Assembly (NCBI GenBank): GCA_951813545.1
Contig: OX638352.1
Coordinates: forward strand, 930,001 to 994,000
Source of the DNA: an uncultured Poribacteria bacterium
Lineage (GTDB): Bacteria > Poribacteria > WGA-4E > WGA-3G
Direction: 5' to 3'
Length of the DNA stretch: 64,000 nt
Shown piece by piece: positions 8,626 through 17,364 of this stretch. Each line of letters begins with the position of its first letter. Position 1 is the stretch's first letter. The translations under genes and the position numbers were made by a program. The notes under the pieces are model-generated. The model saw nothing but the letters and a program-made list of their open reading frames with translations. It searched no databases and was not told where the DNA came from.

Positions 8626-9375
8626 TTATCCTCGCCTTAAAAGATCGACTAAAGGCGTATACGCATTGTCCTGAGATAATCCCGTAATAACAGCGTTTTC
8701 GTCACGCTTAAAGAGTTTGTACGCCTTCCCATCAGGGGCAGAGGTGAGAATACGGTAGTGTTTGCCAACGATCTCAATCGCTGCGTTATTATCACAGGCG
8801 ATACCGATGCCACCCCGTTTTGCAATCACCTGTGAGAAGGAAGCCTCTCGCTTCTCGACGTGATAATGCGGACAGTACACAGCATTGATGAATCCGAGTC
8901 CCCTGACGCGGATATAGTCCCAGTCGGGGTTGCTGGAGAAAGAACGAGAATCGCTATGTCCGTATCTAAACCAACAGATCGCACCCGCACTGAGGCCCGA
9001 TAGAACAACGCCACGGGACGCAGCTTCCGCCAACACGGCATCCAACCTCAAGCGTCGCCACAGCCTCATCATCTTGTAGGTATTCCCACCCCCAACATAA
9101 ACAAGGTCCGAATCCAACACCAACGCGGACATCTCATCAAACGGAGGCGGATTTTGAATGAGCGTGAGCGTCCGCGTCTGGCATCCAAGATGTTCACCAT
9201 AAACTTTCTCAAAAGTATCAATATAGCCAGACGCGTCGCTGCTGGCGGTTGGAATAAAGAGTGCCTTCGGTCGTGTTTTACCGGTCAATTCAATGATGCG
9301 TTTGTCAATCGCAGCGGTTTCCAATTCTCTAATTTCTCCGCCACCAATTGCGACAATTTTCGGTACTGTTCTCAT
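8626..9375 (-). CDS. Peptidase family S51 (dipeptidase E / cyanophycinase-like)
   Basis: A 249-residue cytosolic serine peptidase. The family's nucleophile elbow is 'LSGLSAGAICWF' at about residue 130, preceded by 'VYVGGGNTYKMM' and 'LFIPTASSDASGY'. A downstream histidine region, 'FINAVYCPHYHVEKREASF', supplies the likely catalytic His. Families in S51 release Asp-X dipeptides (PepE) or cleave cyanophycin; length and sequence favour the PepE/YgaJ branch. AAAGGGG precedes the ATG. The gene converges on the broken LamG gene with 2 nt between stops. Confidence 0.85.
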   Translation of the reverse strand: MRTVPKIVAIGGGEIRELETAAIDKRIIELTGKTRPKALFIPTASSDASGYIDTFEKVYGEHLGCQTRTLTLIQNPPPFDEMSALVLDSDLVYVGGGNTYKMMRLWRRLRLDAVLAEAASRGVVLSGLSAGAICWFRYGHSDSRSFSSNPDWDYIRVRGLGFINAVYCPHYHVEKREASFSQVIAKRGGIGIACDNNAAIEIVGKHYRILTSAPDGKAYKLFKRDENAVITGLSQDNAYTPLVDLLRRG

Positions 9376-9547
9376 AAATTGCCCCTTTAACGGTCTCTCG
9401 CCGTTCTACCTTGGAATATTAACACTAACAACTTCAACAAAAACTATCAAGCACATTCAGAAATTTAACTACATTTTCACCAAATAATTGTGGTAAAATG
9501 AAAAAAGAGACGCATAAAAAGTGTCTGTAACTTCTTAAGGAGGAAAA

Positions 9548-10303
9548 ATGGCATCTGAACAAACAGGTTTGACACCTGGACAAAAAACGTTCTATGAGGA
9601 AAACGGGTATCTCATCCTTGAAAATGTCCTTTCGCAAGAAGAATGTGAACGCTTCGTTGAACACATAGAAGATCTTCACGCCGGACGCAAGCATCTCGAC
9701 GGATTTTTTCAACAGGATAAATACGGATCCCGAACCTTTAATCAACACCTATACGATCAGAACGTATTGGATTTGCTCACCGATTCGCGCTTACATAAGC
9801 CGCTCGCGGACTGTTTTGGTGGCGAACCGGAAGGAATTCAAACGATGCATTTTTACGAAGGTTCAGAACATCCGCTGCATCAGGATCAGTACTACTTACC
9901 GGATTGTATGTCGGCATGGATTGCGATGGTTCGTGTCGATGAGAGCAACGGACCGCTGATAGTTCAACCCGGTTCACATAGGGGTAAGTTGATTACGCAA
10001 AGCGATGTACCTATGACATTGCAACCGGGAGAGACGTACGAACTACAACAGCACAACCGCTATTTCCCCGCAGTCAAACAGGTTTCTCGTGAAAACGGCA
10101 ATGACGTAATTCAGGTCCTGGTGAATCCAGGAGACGTGGTTCTGTTTGACGGGAAACTGATCCACGGTGGTGCCAAAGTTTTGAAACCCGGAACGCGTAG
10201 GCACGCATTGGCATGCCACTATATCCCTTACGCTTCTGAAAATTGGGAACGGGATTGGCCCCGGTTCTCATTCGATGGCAGTCAGCGGATTCATTATCAT
10301 TAA
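9548..10303 (+). CDS. Phytanoyl-CoA dioxygenase (PhyH) family protein
   Basis: A 251-residue Fe(II)/2-oxoglutarate-dependent dioxygenase. The iron facial triad is visible: 'EHPLHQDQYYLP' (HxD) near residue 107 and 'GKLIHGGAKVLKPGTRRHAL' with the distal His and the 2-oxoglutarate-binding Arg. It hydroxylates an unknown substrate. The family is strongly expanded in Poribacteria-like genomes and this window has a second member. AAGGAGG lies 6 nt before the ATG. It appears monocistronic. Confidence 0.88.
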   Translation: MASEQTGLTPGQKTFYEENGYLILENVLSQEECERFVEHIEDLHAGRKHLDGFFQQDKYGSRTFNQHLYDQNVLDLLTDSRLHKPLADCFGGEPEGIQTMHFYEGSEHPLHQDQYYLPDCMSAWIAMVRVDESNGPLIVQPGSHRGKLITQSDVPMTLQPGETYELQQHNRYFPAVKQVSRENGNDVIQVLVNPGDVVLFDGKLIHGGAKVLKPGTRRHALACHYIPYASENWERDWPRFSFDGSQRIHYH

Positions 10304-10322
10304 GCAAAGGGTGGAAGAAATC

Positions 10323-10336
10323 GAGGTTAGAACCCC
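10323..10336. repeat. short hairpin GAGGTT-AGA-ACCCC
   Basis: A small stem-loop followed by 'cctacaaga'. It closely resembles GGGGTT-AGA-ACCCC followed by 'tcccacaaga' at 17325-17338, placing both in the window's hairpin repeat family. The 261-bp gap 10304-10564 otherwise shows only a weak TTGACA at 10352-10357 and no gene. Confidence 0.5.
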
Positions 10337-10564
10337 CTACAAGAGTGATTCTTGACAATTGAATGGCTCTGAAATTACAGAATTCTCTATAGTAAAGAAA
10401 AGAGAAAAATGATATACTTGTCGTCTAAGTCAAGATCATAGACATACATCCCACAATTAATTGAAAATGCAGTAATTCTTGGCGCGCCACCTCAAGGTCA
10501 ACGTGCTTACTTTCAACAGCAAGTTTTCGCTTGCAAGCTGCACCGAAAATAAGGAGAAGAGACG

Positions 10565-13180
10565 ATGCGATACCTACTGACTTTTTGGATCTGTTTAACC
10601 TTAATAAGCGGTTATTGCCTTTCAATATCTGCTCAGGAAGCAGCAAAACCCGCAACACAGGAAGCACCCACAAAAAAGAAAAAAGAGTTTGAAGATTTTA
10701 GTAAGGTCACCGAAGATAGCAAAAGCTACGAAGGTTTTTTCAAACTATATCAGAAAAAAGAGAATCTCTATTGCGAAATTCAACCCTCACAATTGAATCA
10801 ACCTTTTCTGTGCATGATGAGCCTTTCGCGCGGCTTGGGAAGAGGATACCTTATCTCAGGGATGACGTTAGAAGAGTGGCTGCTCGTCTGGCGGCGCGTT
10901 GGTGACAACGTGCATCTCGTGCGAAAGAATGTGCGTTTCCGTGCTGATAAAGGGACACCGACCGCACAATCCGTTGACTACAGCTACAGCGACTCTGTGC
11001 TATTTTCTCTCAAGATTGAAAGTATCCATCCACAACGGCAGAGCCTTTTAGTGAATATCTCTCCCGTTTTTGTATCGGATCTACCGCCCTTGGCACGCAA
11101 CATTGCCCCTGACGCCCGCTTCGACAAAACGCGTAGCACTTGGGGGACAATCAAGGCATTCCCAAAAAACGTTGAATTGAGAGTTGAAGCGGTGTACACA
11201 TCAAGCAGCTATATAACAACGGTTCCTGACAGCCGTGGTATCCAGTTGACACTGCACTACAGCCTCTCTAAACTTCCATCAAACAACTATCAATCCCGAC
11301 TCGCTGACGATCGAGTTGGACATTTCATGACAACGGTCAAAGATTATTCGCTTCAAACCAGCGATGCGCCGTATATTCGTTACGTCAATCGCTGGCATTT
11401 GGAGAAAGCCGACAAAAAGGCGAAACTGTCGCCGCCGATGGATCCGATCATCTTCTACATCGAAAAAACAGTACCACACCGTTTTCGTCCGTACATTCGT
11501 CAAGGAATTCTGGAATGGAACAAGGCGTTTGAAAAGGCAGGCTTTGCTGACGCGATCGAAGCGAGAATTCAGCAAGACTATGAGAACTGGGACCCTGAAG
11601 ATGCCCGGTATAACACGATCCGCTGGGTCGTTGACGCTGGTTTCGCTATTGGTCCGTCCCGCGTGAATCCATTGACAGGTCAGATATTGGACGCTGATAT
11701 TCTTATCAGTGACGGTTTCATCAGATCCTGGCAGCGAGAATATACAACCTATTTTGATGAGCTTGACTATGAACGTGACCACCGGATAGACCACTCTTCG
11801 CGGTTCCGCTGTGAGATGGCATCTGGATTGGCACGCCAGATGGGATTCATGGCGAGTGTCCTACAGGTGCGCGGTGTGGTCGGTGAAGACGGTGAGTTGC
11901 CGGAAGAATTTATCGGTCAAGCTCTGAAATCACTGACAATGCACGAAGTTGGGCATACGTTGGGACTGCGTCATAACTTTAAAGCGAGTACGATACATTC
12001 GCTTGATGACCTGACTAAGAAAAGCGATGAAGCACTTCTCGGCTCCGTGATGGAATACGATGCTGTAAACATCGCACCCGAAGGAAAAAAACAGGGCGAT
12101 TACTATACGACGACAATTGGACCCTGGGACTATTGGGTCATCGAATATGCTTACAAGCCGATCGATGGGAGCACACCTGAAGCGGAATTACCGGAGTTGC
12201 AGAAAATCGCTTCCCGTGTCGCAACACCCGGACTGACGTATGGCACAGATGGCGATGCCTCTCCATATCAATATAGGGATTTAGATCCGTTAGTCAATCG
12301 GTGGGACCTCGGTTCGGATCCGCTCGATTTTGCCAAACAACGTCGCGAGATTGTTGTTGAACTCTGGGACAAAATTGCTAACAAGGTTGCAAAAGAGGGG
12401 ATGGGGTATCAGCGTGTTAGGCGCGCCTTCGGGTCACTGCTTGGCGAATACGGTTTTTCAATGTACCTTGCAAGCCGTTATATCGGCGGGCAATACCACC
12501 ACCGCGATCATCGTGGTGATGAAAATGGACGTTTACCGTTCGTCCCTGTCACAGCGGCGAAACAACGTGAAGCCCTTCAGTTTCTCAAAGAATACGCCCT
12601 CTCGGACAAAGCCTTTGATTTCCCATCAGACCTGTTAAACAGTCTCGCTGTCACGCGCTGGAGCGATTGGGGATCAAGTAGCGGGGGTTCCACACGTTTG
12701 GATTACCCGGTACATAATGTCATCCTGCGCAATCAGACCCAAATTTTGGGACGCTTGCTCTATCCAAACGTCCTCGCACGTGTTCAGGACACAGAGTTGA
12801 AGTTTCCTAAGGGTGAAGACGCGTTCACACTGCCAGAACTCTTCACGGGTATTACGGATGCGGTTTGGACAGAATTAGATCGGAATGTCGGAGAAAAGCA
12901 GTGGTCAAATACGGATGCGTTTATCTCCAGTTTCCGACGCGCGCTACAACGTGAACATCTGAAGCAGCTTATTAAACTGGTGCTGGATGCCGATAGTGGC
13001 ACCCCTGAGGATGCAAGATCGCTTGCACGCCGCCATCTCGGACAAATCAACACTCGGATACAACGTGTGCTTCAAAACGCGCAAGGGAGACTCGATGATT
13101 ATAGTTTGGCACACCTTGAAGAATCGCAAGTCCGAATCGCGAAGGCATTAGATGCCAGTTTCCAAGTCCAGAAGCGTTGA
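10565..13180 (+). CDS. Secreted zinc metalloprotease (DUF5117/DUF4953 type)
   Basis: An 871-residue exported protein. The first ~25 residues are a signal peptide (MRYLLTFWICLTLISGYCLS, cleavage after SAQ or nearby). A Lys/Glu-rich linker follows, then the DUF5117-like N-terminal region ('FDKTRSTWGTIKAFPKNVEL'). The zincin catalytic site is 'LTMHEVGHTLGLRHNF' (HExxHxxGxxH, residues ~460), with a Met-turn at 'SVMEYDAVNIAP'. The C-terminal half is the helical DUF4953-type region. This extended-zinc-motif metzincin-like family is common in Bacteroidetes and marine bacteria and is thought to degrade proteins outside the cytoplasm. AAGGAGA precedes the start. Confidence 0.88.
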   Translation: MRYLLTFWICLTLISGYCLSISAQEAAKPATQEAPTKKKKEFEDFSKVTEDSKSYEGFFKLYQKKENLYCEIQPSQLNQPFLCMMSLSRGLGRGYLISGMTLEEWLLVWRRVGDNVHLVRKNVRFRADKGTPTAQSVDYSYSDSVLFSLKIESIHPQRQSLLVNISPVFVSDLPPLARNIAPDARFDKTRSTWGTIKAFPKNVELRVEAVYTSSSYITTVPDSRGIQLTLHYSLSKLPSNNYQSRLADDRVGHFMTTVKDYSLQTSDAPYIRYVNRWHLEKADKKAKLSPPMDPIIFYIEKTVPHRFRPYIRQGILEWNKAFEKAGFADAIEARIQQDYENWDPEDARYNTIRWVVDAGFAIGPSRVNPLTGQILDADILISDGFIRSWQREYTTYFDELDYERDHRIDHSSRFRCEMASGLARQMGFMASVLQVRGVVGEDGELPEEFIGQALKSLTMHEVGHTLGLRHNFKASTIHSLDDLTKKSDEALLGSVMEYDAVNIAPEGKKQGDYYTTTIGPWDYWVIEYAYKPIDGSTPEAELPELQKIASRVATPGLTYGTDGDASPYQYRDLDPLVNRWDLGSDPLDFAKQRREIVVELWDKIANKVAKEGMGYQRVRRAFGSLLGEYGFSMYLASRYIGGQYHHRDHRGDENGRLPFVPVTAAKQREALQFLKEYALSDKAFDFPSDLLNSLAVTRWSDWGSSSGGSTRLDYPVHNVILRNQTQILGRLLYPNVLARVQDTELKFPKGEDAFTLPELFTGITDAVWTELDRNVGEKQWSNTDAFISSFRRALQREHLKQLIKLVLDADSGTPEDARSLARRHLGQINTRIQRVLQNAQGRLDDYSLAHLEESQVRIAKALDASFQVQKR

Positions 13181-13228
13181 ACGTTCGTACGTTTTGCTCA
13201 GGATTTACACAAAATTCCTATATTTGCT

Positions 13229-13249
13229 GGCGGGGTTTGTAACCTCGCC
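13229..13249. repeat. hairpin repeat, GGCGGGGTT-TGT-AACCTCGCC
   Basis: A 9-bp stem (one G/T pair) with a 3-nt loop in the 266-bp gap between the metalloprotease and GNAT genes. It is a member of the GGCGAGGTT hairpin family seen at 30507, 51937 and 59497. No gene is visible in the rest of the gap. Confidence 0.65.
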
Positions 13250-13446
13250 AATTTTCTGTTGTGTCAGTAATCGAGAGTCGCTCATAAATAGAATGGACGC
13301 AAGGCATTGAAGATAAGTCTTTAAGTTTATAGCAAGGGAACCCTTTATCACCTGTCGTAAAGCACAAACGCGCAATAATGCACGTCGCATCTGGGCGCGT
13401 ACGCCGCAGAATTGCGCTACTACAAACAAAAAATCAGGAGTAACAG

Positions 13447-14373
13447 ATGAAAATAGTTCAATATACACCTGACCTACAAACACCGGTGACACAATTTTAC
13501 AACCACTCGACCGTCCATGTTCCGCATTGCTATCCAGTAAAGGAGGAAGAATTTGCCATTGCAATGCACCGAGTTACTGCCGATAAATCCGATTTAAAGG
13601 ACGATGGACTCGACTCTGAAGCTGCCTTTGTCGCGATAGTCGATGGTATTACGCAGGCATTCATTCACGTTGGTATCAGTCGAGCTGGAAAAAATAGAGA
13701 AAAAAACTTAGGTGTTATTCGGTTTTTGGTCTATCAACGCGGTGCGCGGCGCGTCGGACAAGCCGTGCTTGAAAGGGCGGAAGCCTATCTGAAAACGTTT
13801 AACGTTTCCCAAATTTCTGCTTTCCCACAGGAATGTCAGTATCGTTTCTATCATTTTGAACACGCTTATCTATCGGATGCACTCGACCAAGTTCAAGGTC
13901 TCCTTGGATTCAACGGATACCACCGTTCCAATGGTGAGGTCTTTTTGGATTGGGAAAACTATTCCGTTACACCAGTCCCTTCAAGTCTACCGGTAAAGCT
14001 TTCTATCGAATGGAAGGATGGACGCGGACAACTCCCAAACTGCACTGGGCACGCGCATCAAAACGGTGAGCAGGTTGGTATCTGCGAGTCCCGCTGCGGT
14101 GGTGAGTTCTCAAGCCACCCGGATGCACAAAACTGGCTGCATACCACTTGGCTCGGTATCGAAGACGATTTTCAAGGGCAAGGATTGGGACGTTACCTGC
14201 TTCAATACGCACTTCAAGAGATGAAGAAAATCGGATACCGACACGCCGCAATCAGCACGAACTGGGAAAACTACCGAGCGTTTCTCTTTTATAGCAACTG
14301 CGGTTATCAGACCGTAGATTGGACTTATGAATTCGTCAAAGACCTCTCTGCAGCACCAACGGAAAAGTGGTAA
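13447..14373 (+). CDS. GNAT N-acetyltransferase, tandem copy 1
   Basis: A 308-residue protein with two GNAT-like halves. The N-half holds 'GVIRFLVYQRGARRVGQAVL'. The C-half has a textbook acetyl-CoA motif 'FQGQGLGRYLLQYALQEMKKIG' shortened here to its key pattern Q-G-x-G-x-G/R, then 'FYSNCGYQTVDWTYEF'. It starts at ATG with AGGAGT 8-13 nt upstream. The neighbour at 14498 is a close paralogue aligned along its whole length. The substrate is unknown. Confidence 0.8.
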   Translation: MKIVQYTPDLQTPVTQFYNHSTVHVPHCYPVKEEEFAIAMHRVTADKSDLKDDGLDSEAAFVAIVDGITQAFIHVGISRAGKNREKNLGVIRFLVYQRGARRVGQAVLERAEAYLKTFNVSQISAFPQECQYRFYHFEHAYLSDALDQVQGLLGFNGYHRSNGEVFLDWENYSVTPVPSSLPVKLSIEWKDGRGQLPNCTGHAHQNGEQVGICESRCGGEFSSHPDAQNWLHTTWLGIEDDFQGQGLGRYLLQYALQEMKKIGYRHAAISTNWENYRAFLFYSNCGYQTVDWTYEFVKDLSAAPTEKW

Positions 14374-14389
14374 CCTCAGATTCAGACGA

Positions 14390-14434
14390 TCAGCACGACC
14401 TTATCCGCAGCATCTCATTTTCTATTTTTTGGAG
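14390..14434 (-). pseudogene. relic of the 3' end of a methyltransferase gene
   Basis: Read on the minus strand this stretch encodes LQKIENEMLRIRSC and then TGA. The intact methyltransferase gene at 15415-16098 ends FQKTGNEMLRLRSC. Each piece lies just after a GNAT copy in the same convergent orientation. The tandem duplication therefore carried along the tail of the convergent gene, and this is the left-over copy. Only about 14 codons are recognisable. Confidence 0.7.
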
Positions 14435-14497
14435 TGAAGATGAGGATAGAACAATTCTGCTGTGGGAGGTTCCATAAAAAAGAGAGTAGGAGAACAA

Positions 14498-15418
14498 ATG
14501 GAAATCCTCCAATATACACCCGACACGCAAGCACCTCTAACACAATTCTACAACCGTCTAATTGCCAATGTCCCCCACTGTTATCCGGTAACGGAAAAAG
14601 AATTCGCTATCGTACTACGCGGGGTTACGACCGGTAAAGCCGACAAAAATGACAATGGACTCGGACTTGATTCCGAAACTGCCTTCGTCGCAATAAGGGA
14701 AGGTGTAGTACAGGCATTTATTCACGTCGGTCTCACTCAGATTAGAGAAGAAAACGTAGGTGTTATTCGATTCTTGGGCTACGAACGTGGTGCACGGCGC
14801 GCTGGACAAGCCGTGCTTGAAAGAGCGGAAGACTATCTGAAAGTGTTTAATGTAACCCGAATTTTCGCTTTCCGATCCGAGCAGCGCTATCGTTTTTATC
14901 ATCTTGAATACGCTTTTCTATCGGATGCGCTTGATCACGTCCAAGCACTTCTTGGATTCAACGGATACCACCGTTCCAACGGATGGGTTTTTTTTGACTG
15001 GAAAAATTATGATATTACACTAACATCGGCACCTATACCGATAACACTTTCTGTAAATTGGAAGGACGAACGTGGACAACGCCCAAATAGCGTCGTGGAA
15101 GCACATCAAGACGATGAACAGGTTGGCTCATGTATATCGGTTTCTGGCGGTGAGTATTCGAGCCACCGGGATGCACAGGACTGGTTCCATACGGTTTATC
15201 TTGAGATTGAAGGTGAGTTCCAAGGACAAGGGTTAGGACGTTACCTGCTCCAATACGCGCTTCAAGAGATGAAGAAAATTGGATACCGGCACGCAGCAAT
15301 CAGCACGGGTTGGGATGATTATCGCGCACTTCTCTTTTATAGCAACTGCGGTTATCGGGTTGCAGATTGGACATACGCCTATGAAAAAGTGCTCTCTGAA
15401 CCACCAACGCCCAATTAG
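14498..15418 (+). CDS. GNAT N-acetyltransferase, tandem copy 2
   Basis: A 306-residue paralogue of the preceding gene. The open frame extends to a GTG at 14462, but the ATG at 14498 has TAGGAGAA just upstream and its first residues (MEILQYTPDTQAPLTQFYN) align with those of copy 1. Conserved features include 'GVIRFLGYERGARRAGQAVL', 'LLGFNGYHRSNG' and the acetyl-CoA loop 'FQGQGLGRYLLQYALQ'. Its stop overlaps that of the convergent methyltransferase gene by 4 nt. Confidence 0.82.
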   Translation: MEILQYTPDTQAPLTQFYNRLIANVPHCYPVTEKEFAIVLRGVTTGKADKNDNGLGLDSETAFVAIREGVVQAFIHVGLTQIREENVGVIRFLGYERGARRAGQAVLERAEDYLKVFNVTRIFAFRSEQRYRFYHLEYAFLSDALDHVQALLGFNGYHRSNGWVFFDWKNYDITLTSAPIPITLSVNWKDERGQRPNSVVEAHQDDEQVGSCISVSGGEYSSHRDAQDWFHTVYLEIEGEFQGQGLGRYLLQYALQEMKKIGYRHAAISTGWDDYRALLFYSNCGYRVADWTYAYEKVLSEPPTPN

Positions 15419-16098
15419 CACGACCTTAACCGCAGCATCTCATTTCCTGTTTTCTGGAAATGATACGGAACGCGTTCAACTGAGCAAGCGATGTCGTCTT
15501 TTTCAAGTTTATCAATAATGGGTGATAAGAAAGGGGAGGGGTTGCTGTTCACATCAACGATGGGAAAAATTCTCACCTCAGTTCCGATGCGAAGTAGTTC
15601 TCGGACAGCATCGAGATGGAATGCTAAGTCTCTATTCGCTGAGTAGAAAAAGAGAAGGTGTGCGGAGAGCACAAGGTCAAAGTGAGCGTCTGGGAAGGGC
15701 AAATTGGGAAGTGATGCGTCTATGTATCGTCCTTGCTGTTTGCCACTCTCAAAATCTCGGCAAAACTCGTCCATCGCCTGCATTCTAATTTCTGCCAATT
15801 CATCAACACACGAAAATTTTGTCCAGACGAATTTGCCCCGGTTTTGGCGCGCTTGTGCGATGACATCGTCGTAGGTATCCTGAATCCGCTGGCGCAATTC
15901 CGCCTCAGAATACCGGTAAATTGGGTCCACCGAGACTATCGGTGTGTCGCGCTGGTACATCCGAAAATTGAACGACGCGGGACCGTCGCCGACACCTACA
16001 ATGTCCCGCGCCAAGTCGTCTTCGGAGAGGTTGAACATATCAAGGTATTCGTCAAACGATCGACCCCACGGAACGATGTCTTTGTAGTGGAAATCCAT
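15415..16098 (-). CDS. Class I SAM-dependent methyltransferase-like protein
   Basis: A 227-residue protein. 'DIVGVGDGPASFNFRMYQRD' is a modified motif I (GxGxG-like: G-V-G-D-G-P), followed by 'VSVDPIYRYS' (acidic motif II) and 'LPFPDAHFDLVLSAHLLFFYS' (motif IV/post-II). This fits a Rossmann methyltransferase, but the substrate is unknown. Its ATG overlaps the TAA of the upstream PhyH gene by one base (TAATG), so the two are translationally coupled and may modify the same metabolite. Confidence 0.75.
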   Translation of the reverse strand: MDFHYKDIVPWGRSFDEYLDMFNLSEDDLARDIVGVGDGPASFNFRMYQRDTPIVSVDPIYRYSEAELRQRIQDTYDDVIAQARQNRGKFVWTKFSCVDELAEIRMQAMDEFCRDFESGKQQGRYIDASLPNLPFPDAHFDLVLSAHLLFFYSANRDLAFHLDAVRELLRIGTEVRIFPIVDVNSNPSPFLSPIIDKLEKDDIACSVERVPYHFQKTGNEMLRLRSC

Positions 16099-17144
16099 TA
16101 TTGGGCAGCCCCGGCATTGATTTCTCGTAGGACTGTTGTTGCTCGCTGTGCCAATTCGGTTGTTGCGTCACGCTTGATCGCACGGTTTAAGTGTATAATG
16201 GCGCGTTCATCTCCGTCTCTTGCCAATTCCAACGCTTCCTCAAATCCTTTGTTCCCGTAACTGAAATCTCTTGGCAGGACAGTAAGATCACGGTCTTTCC
16301 AATAATACTTTAGGTCATCGGACTCCCAATTGCGGTAAACATCTTCCCACTGAAGGGAATTGAAGATATTCAGGTGCGGTTCCAACATGTGCTCAGCAAT
16401 CGGGTCATCGACAGCCTGATAGCGGTTGTCAAGCGACACACGGAGTCGGTCCTCGGTCAAATTCGGCAGTGCTTTATGAATAGTCAAAGCCGGGAAGATG
16501 AGCGTATCGCCAACCTCATAGTTTGTGGAATGCCATTCGCCGGACAACTCGTCCTCATTAACGCACAAACCACCGGCACCGAGTGAAAAGTGGTGTTCTC
16601 TGACCTTATTAATCTTATGCGAACCGGGTAGGACTGCTAAACCGCCCAATTCTATCGGGCAATCTCCGACAGGTGCCCAACACGTGTAGGTCTGAAAGTT
16701 CCCTTGGAAATGAACGAAGTCTTGGTGTATCGGTGTCGTATGTGCGGTGTACTTGGGATACCAGAGGCGCGCAATCTTCTGTGGATGTGGCAGTACTTCC
16801 CTACCGATAATTTTCTCCACCATATCAACGACTTCGGACCAGTGTCCGGAGCGGTGGAACGCCTGTAATTTATAGACCTCGTGGTATACATCCGTGTATT
16901 CAGAATCACCTTCGGTACACTGCGTGGAAATATCGGCGATGCCGTCCATCGGGTCAGTCCCCGCGACGAGCCAACCGCCTTCTTGCATAGTCGTCAACAT
17001 CTCTCGCCGCAATGTCCAGAGTTTGTCAGGATCTTGCAGCTGCTTGAAGAAGAGGTAGCCCTCTTCCGAGATCCGGTGACGCAATTCTTCCGGATCATTC
17101 ATCGCATCGTTGGATACGCGAAGTTCTTTTAATGATTCCGTCAT
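16098..17144 (-). CDS. Phytanoyl-CoA dioxygenase (PhyH) family protein
   Basis: A 348-residue Fe(II)/2-oxoglutarate dioxygenase. The HxD part of the triad is 'HTTPIHQDFVHFQGNF', the distal His is in 'FPALTIHKALPN', and the 2-oxoglutarate Arg is in 'RLRVSLDNRYQ'. About 90 C-terminal residues after the core ('DLTVLPRDFSYGNKGFEEAL ...') form a helical extension not usual in PhyH proteins. GGAGAA precedes the ATG. A promoter is visible upstream, and it leads the two-gene operon with the methyltransferase. Confidence 0.87.
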   Translation of the reverse strand: MTESLKELRVSNDAMNDPEELRHRISEEGYLFFKQLQDPDKLWTLRREMLTTMQEGGWLVAGTDPMDGIADISTQCTEGDSEYTDVYHEVYKLQAFHRSGHWSEVVDMVEKIIGREVLPHPQKIARLWYPKYTAHTTPIHQDFVHFQGNFQTYTCWAPVGDCPIELGGLAVLPGSHKINKVREHHFSLGAGGLCVNEDELSGEWHSTNYEVGDTLIFPALTIHKALPNLTEDRLRVSLDNRYQAVDDPIAEHMLEPHLNIFNSLQWEDVYRNWESDDLKYYWKDRDLTVLPRDFSYGNKGFEEALELARDGDERAIIHLNRAIKRDATTELAQRATTVLREINAGAAQ

Positions 17145-17238
17145 CTGACATTCTCCTTCGGTTCACCCTTGTCTGAAAATCATTTTTATGATTCTATCCC
17201 CAGCAAAATTCCTCATCAGCATATCTAACTGTTGTTAT

Positions 17239-17268
17239 AATATAACACAAATATAAATGAAAAATCAA
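17239..17268 (-). promoter_or_regulatory. sigma70-like promoter of the PhyH-methyltransferase operon
   Basis: On the minus strand TTGATT (17268-17263), an 18-nt spacer and TATATT (17244-17239) lie in an A/T-rich block about 95 nt before the PhyH start. Five of six bases match at the -10 box and four of six at the -35 box. Confidence 0.55.
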
Positions 17269-17324
17269 TTTTTTAGGTTCAGCGACAAAGGCATTCATTT
17301 CTGCAATAATCTCGTTCTGGAATC

Positions 17325-17338
17325 GGGGTTAGAACCCC
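17325..17338. repeat. short hairpin GGGGTT-AGA-ACCCC
   Basis: A stem-loop followed by 'tcccacaaga', just beyond the 3' end of the AAC(3)-like gene. It is nearly identical to the element at 10323-10336. Confidence 0.55.
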
Positions 17339-17364
17339 TCCCACAAGAAATCGGAAGATCGCGC

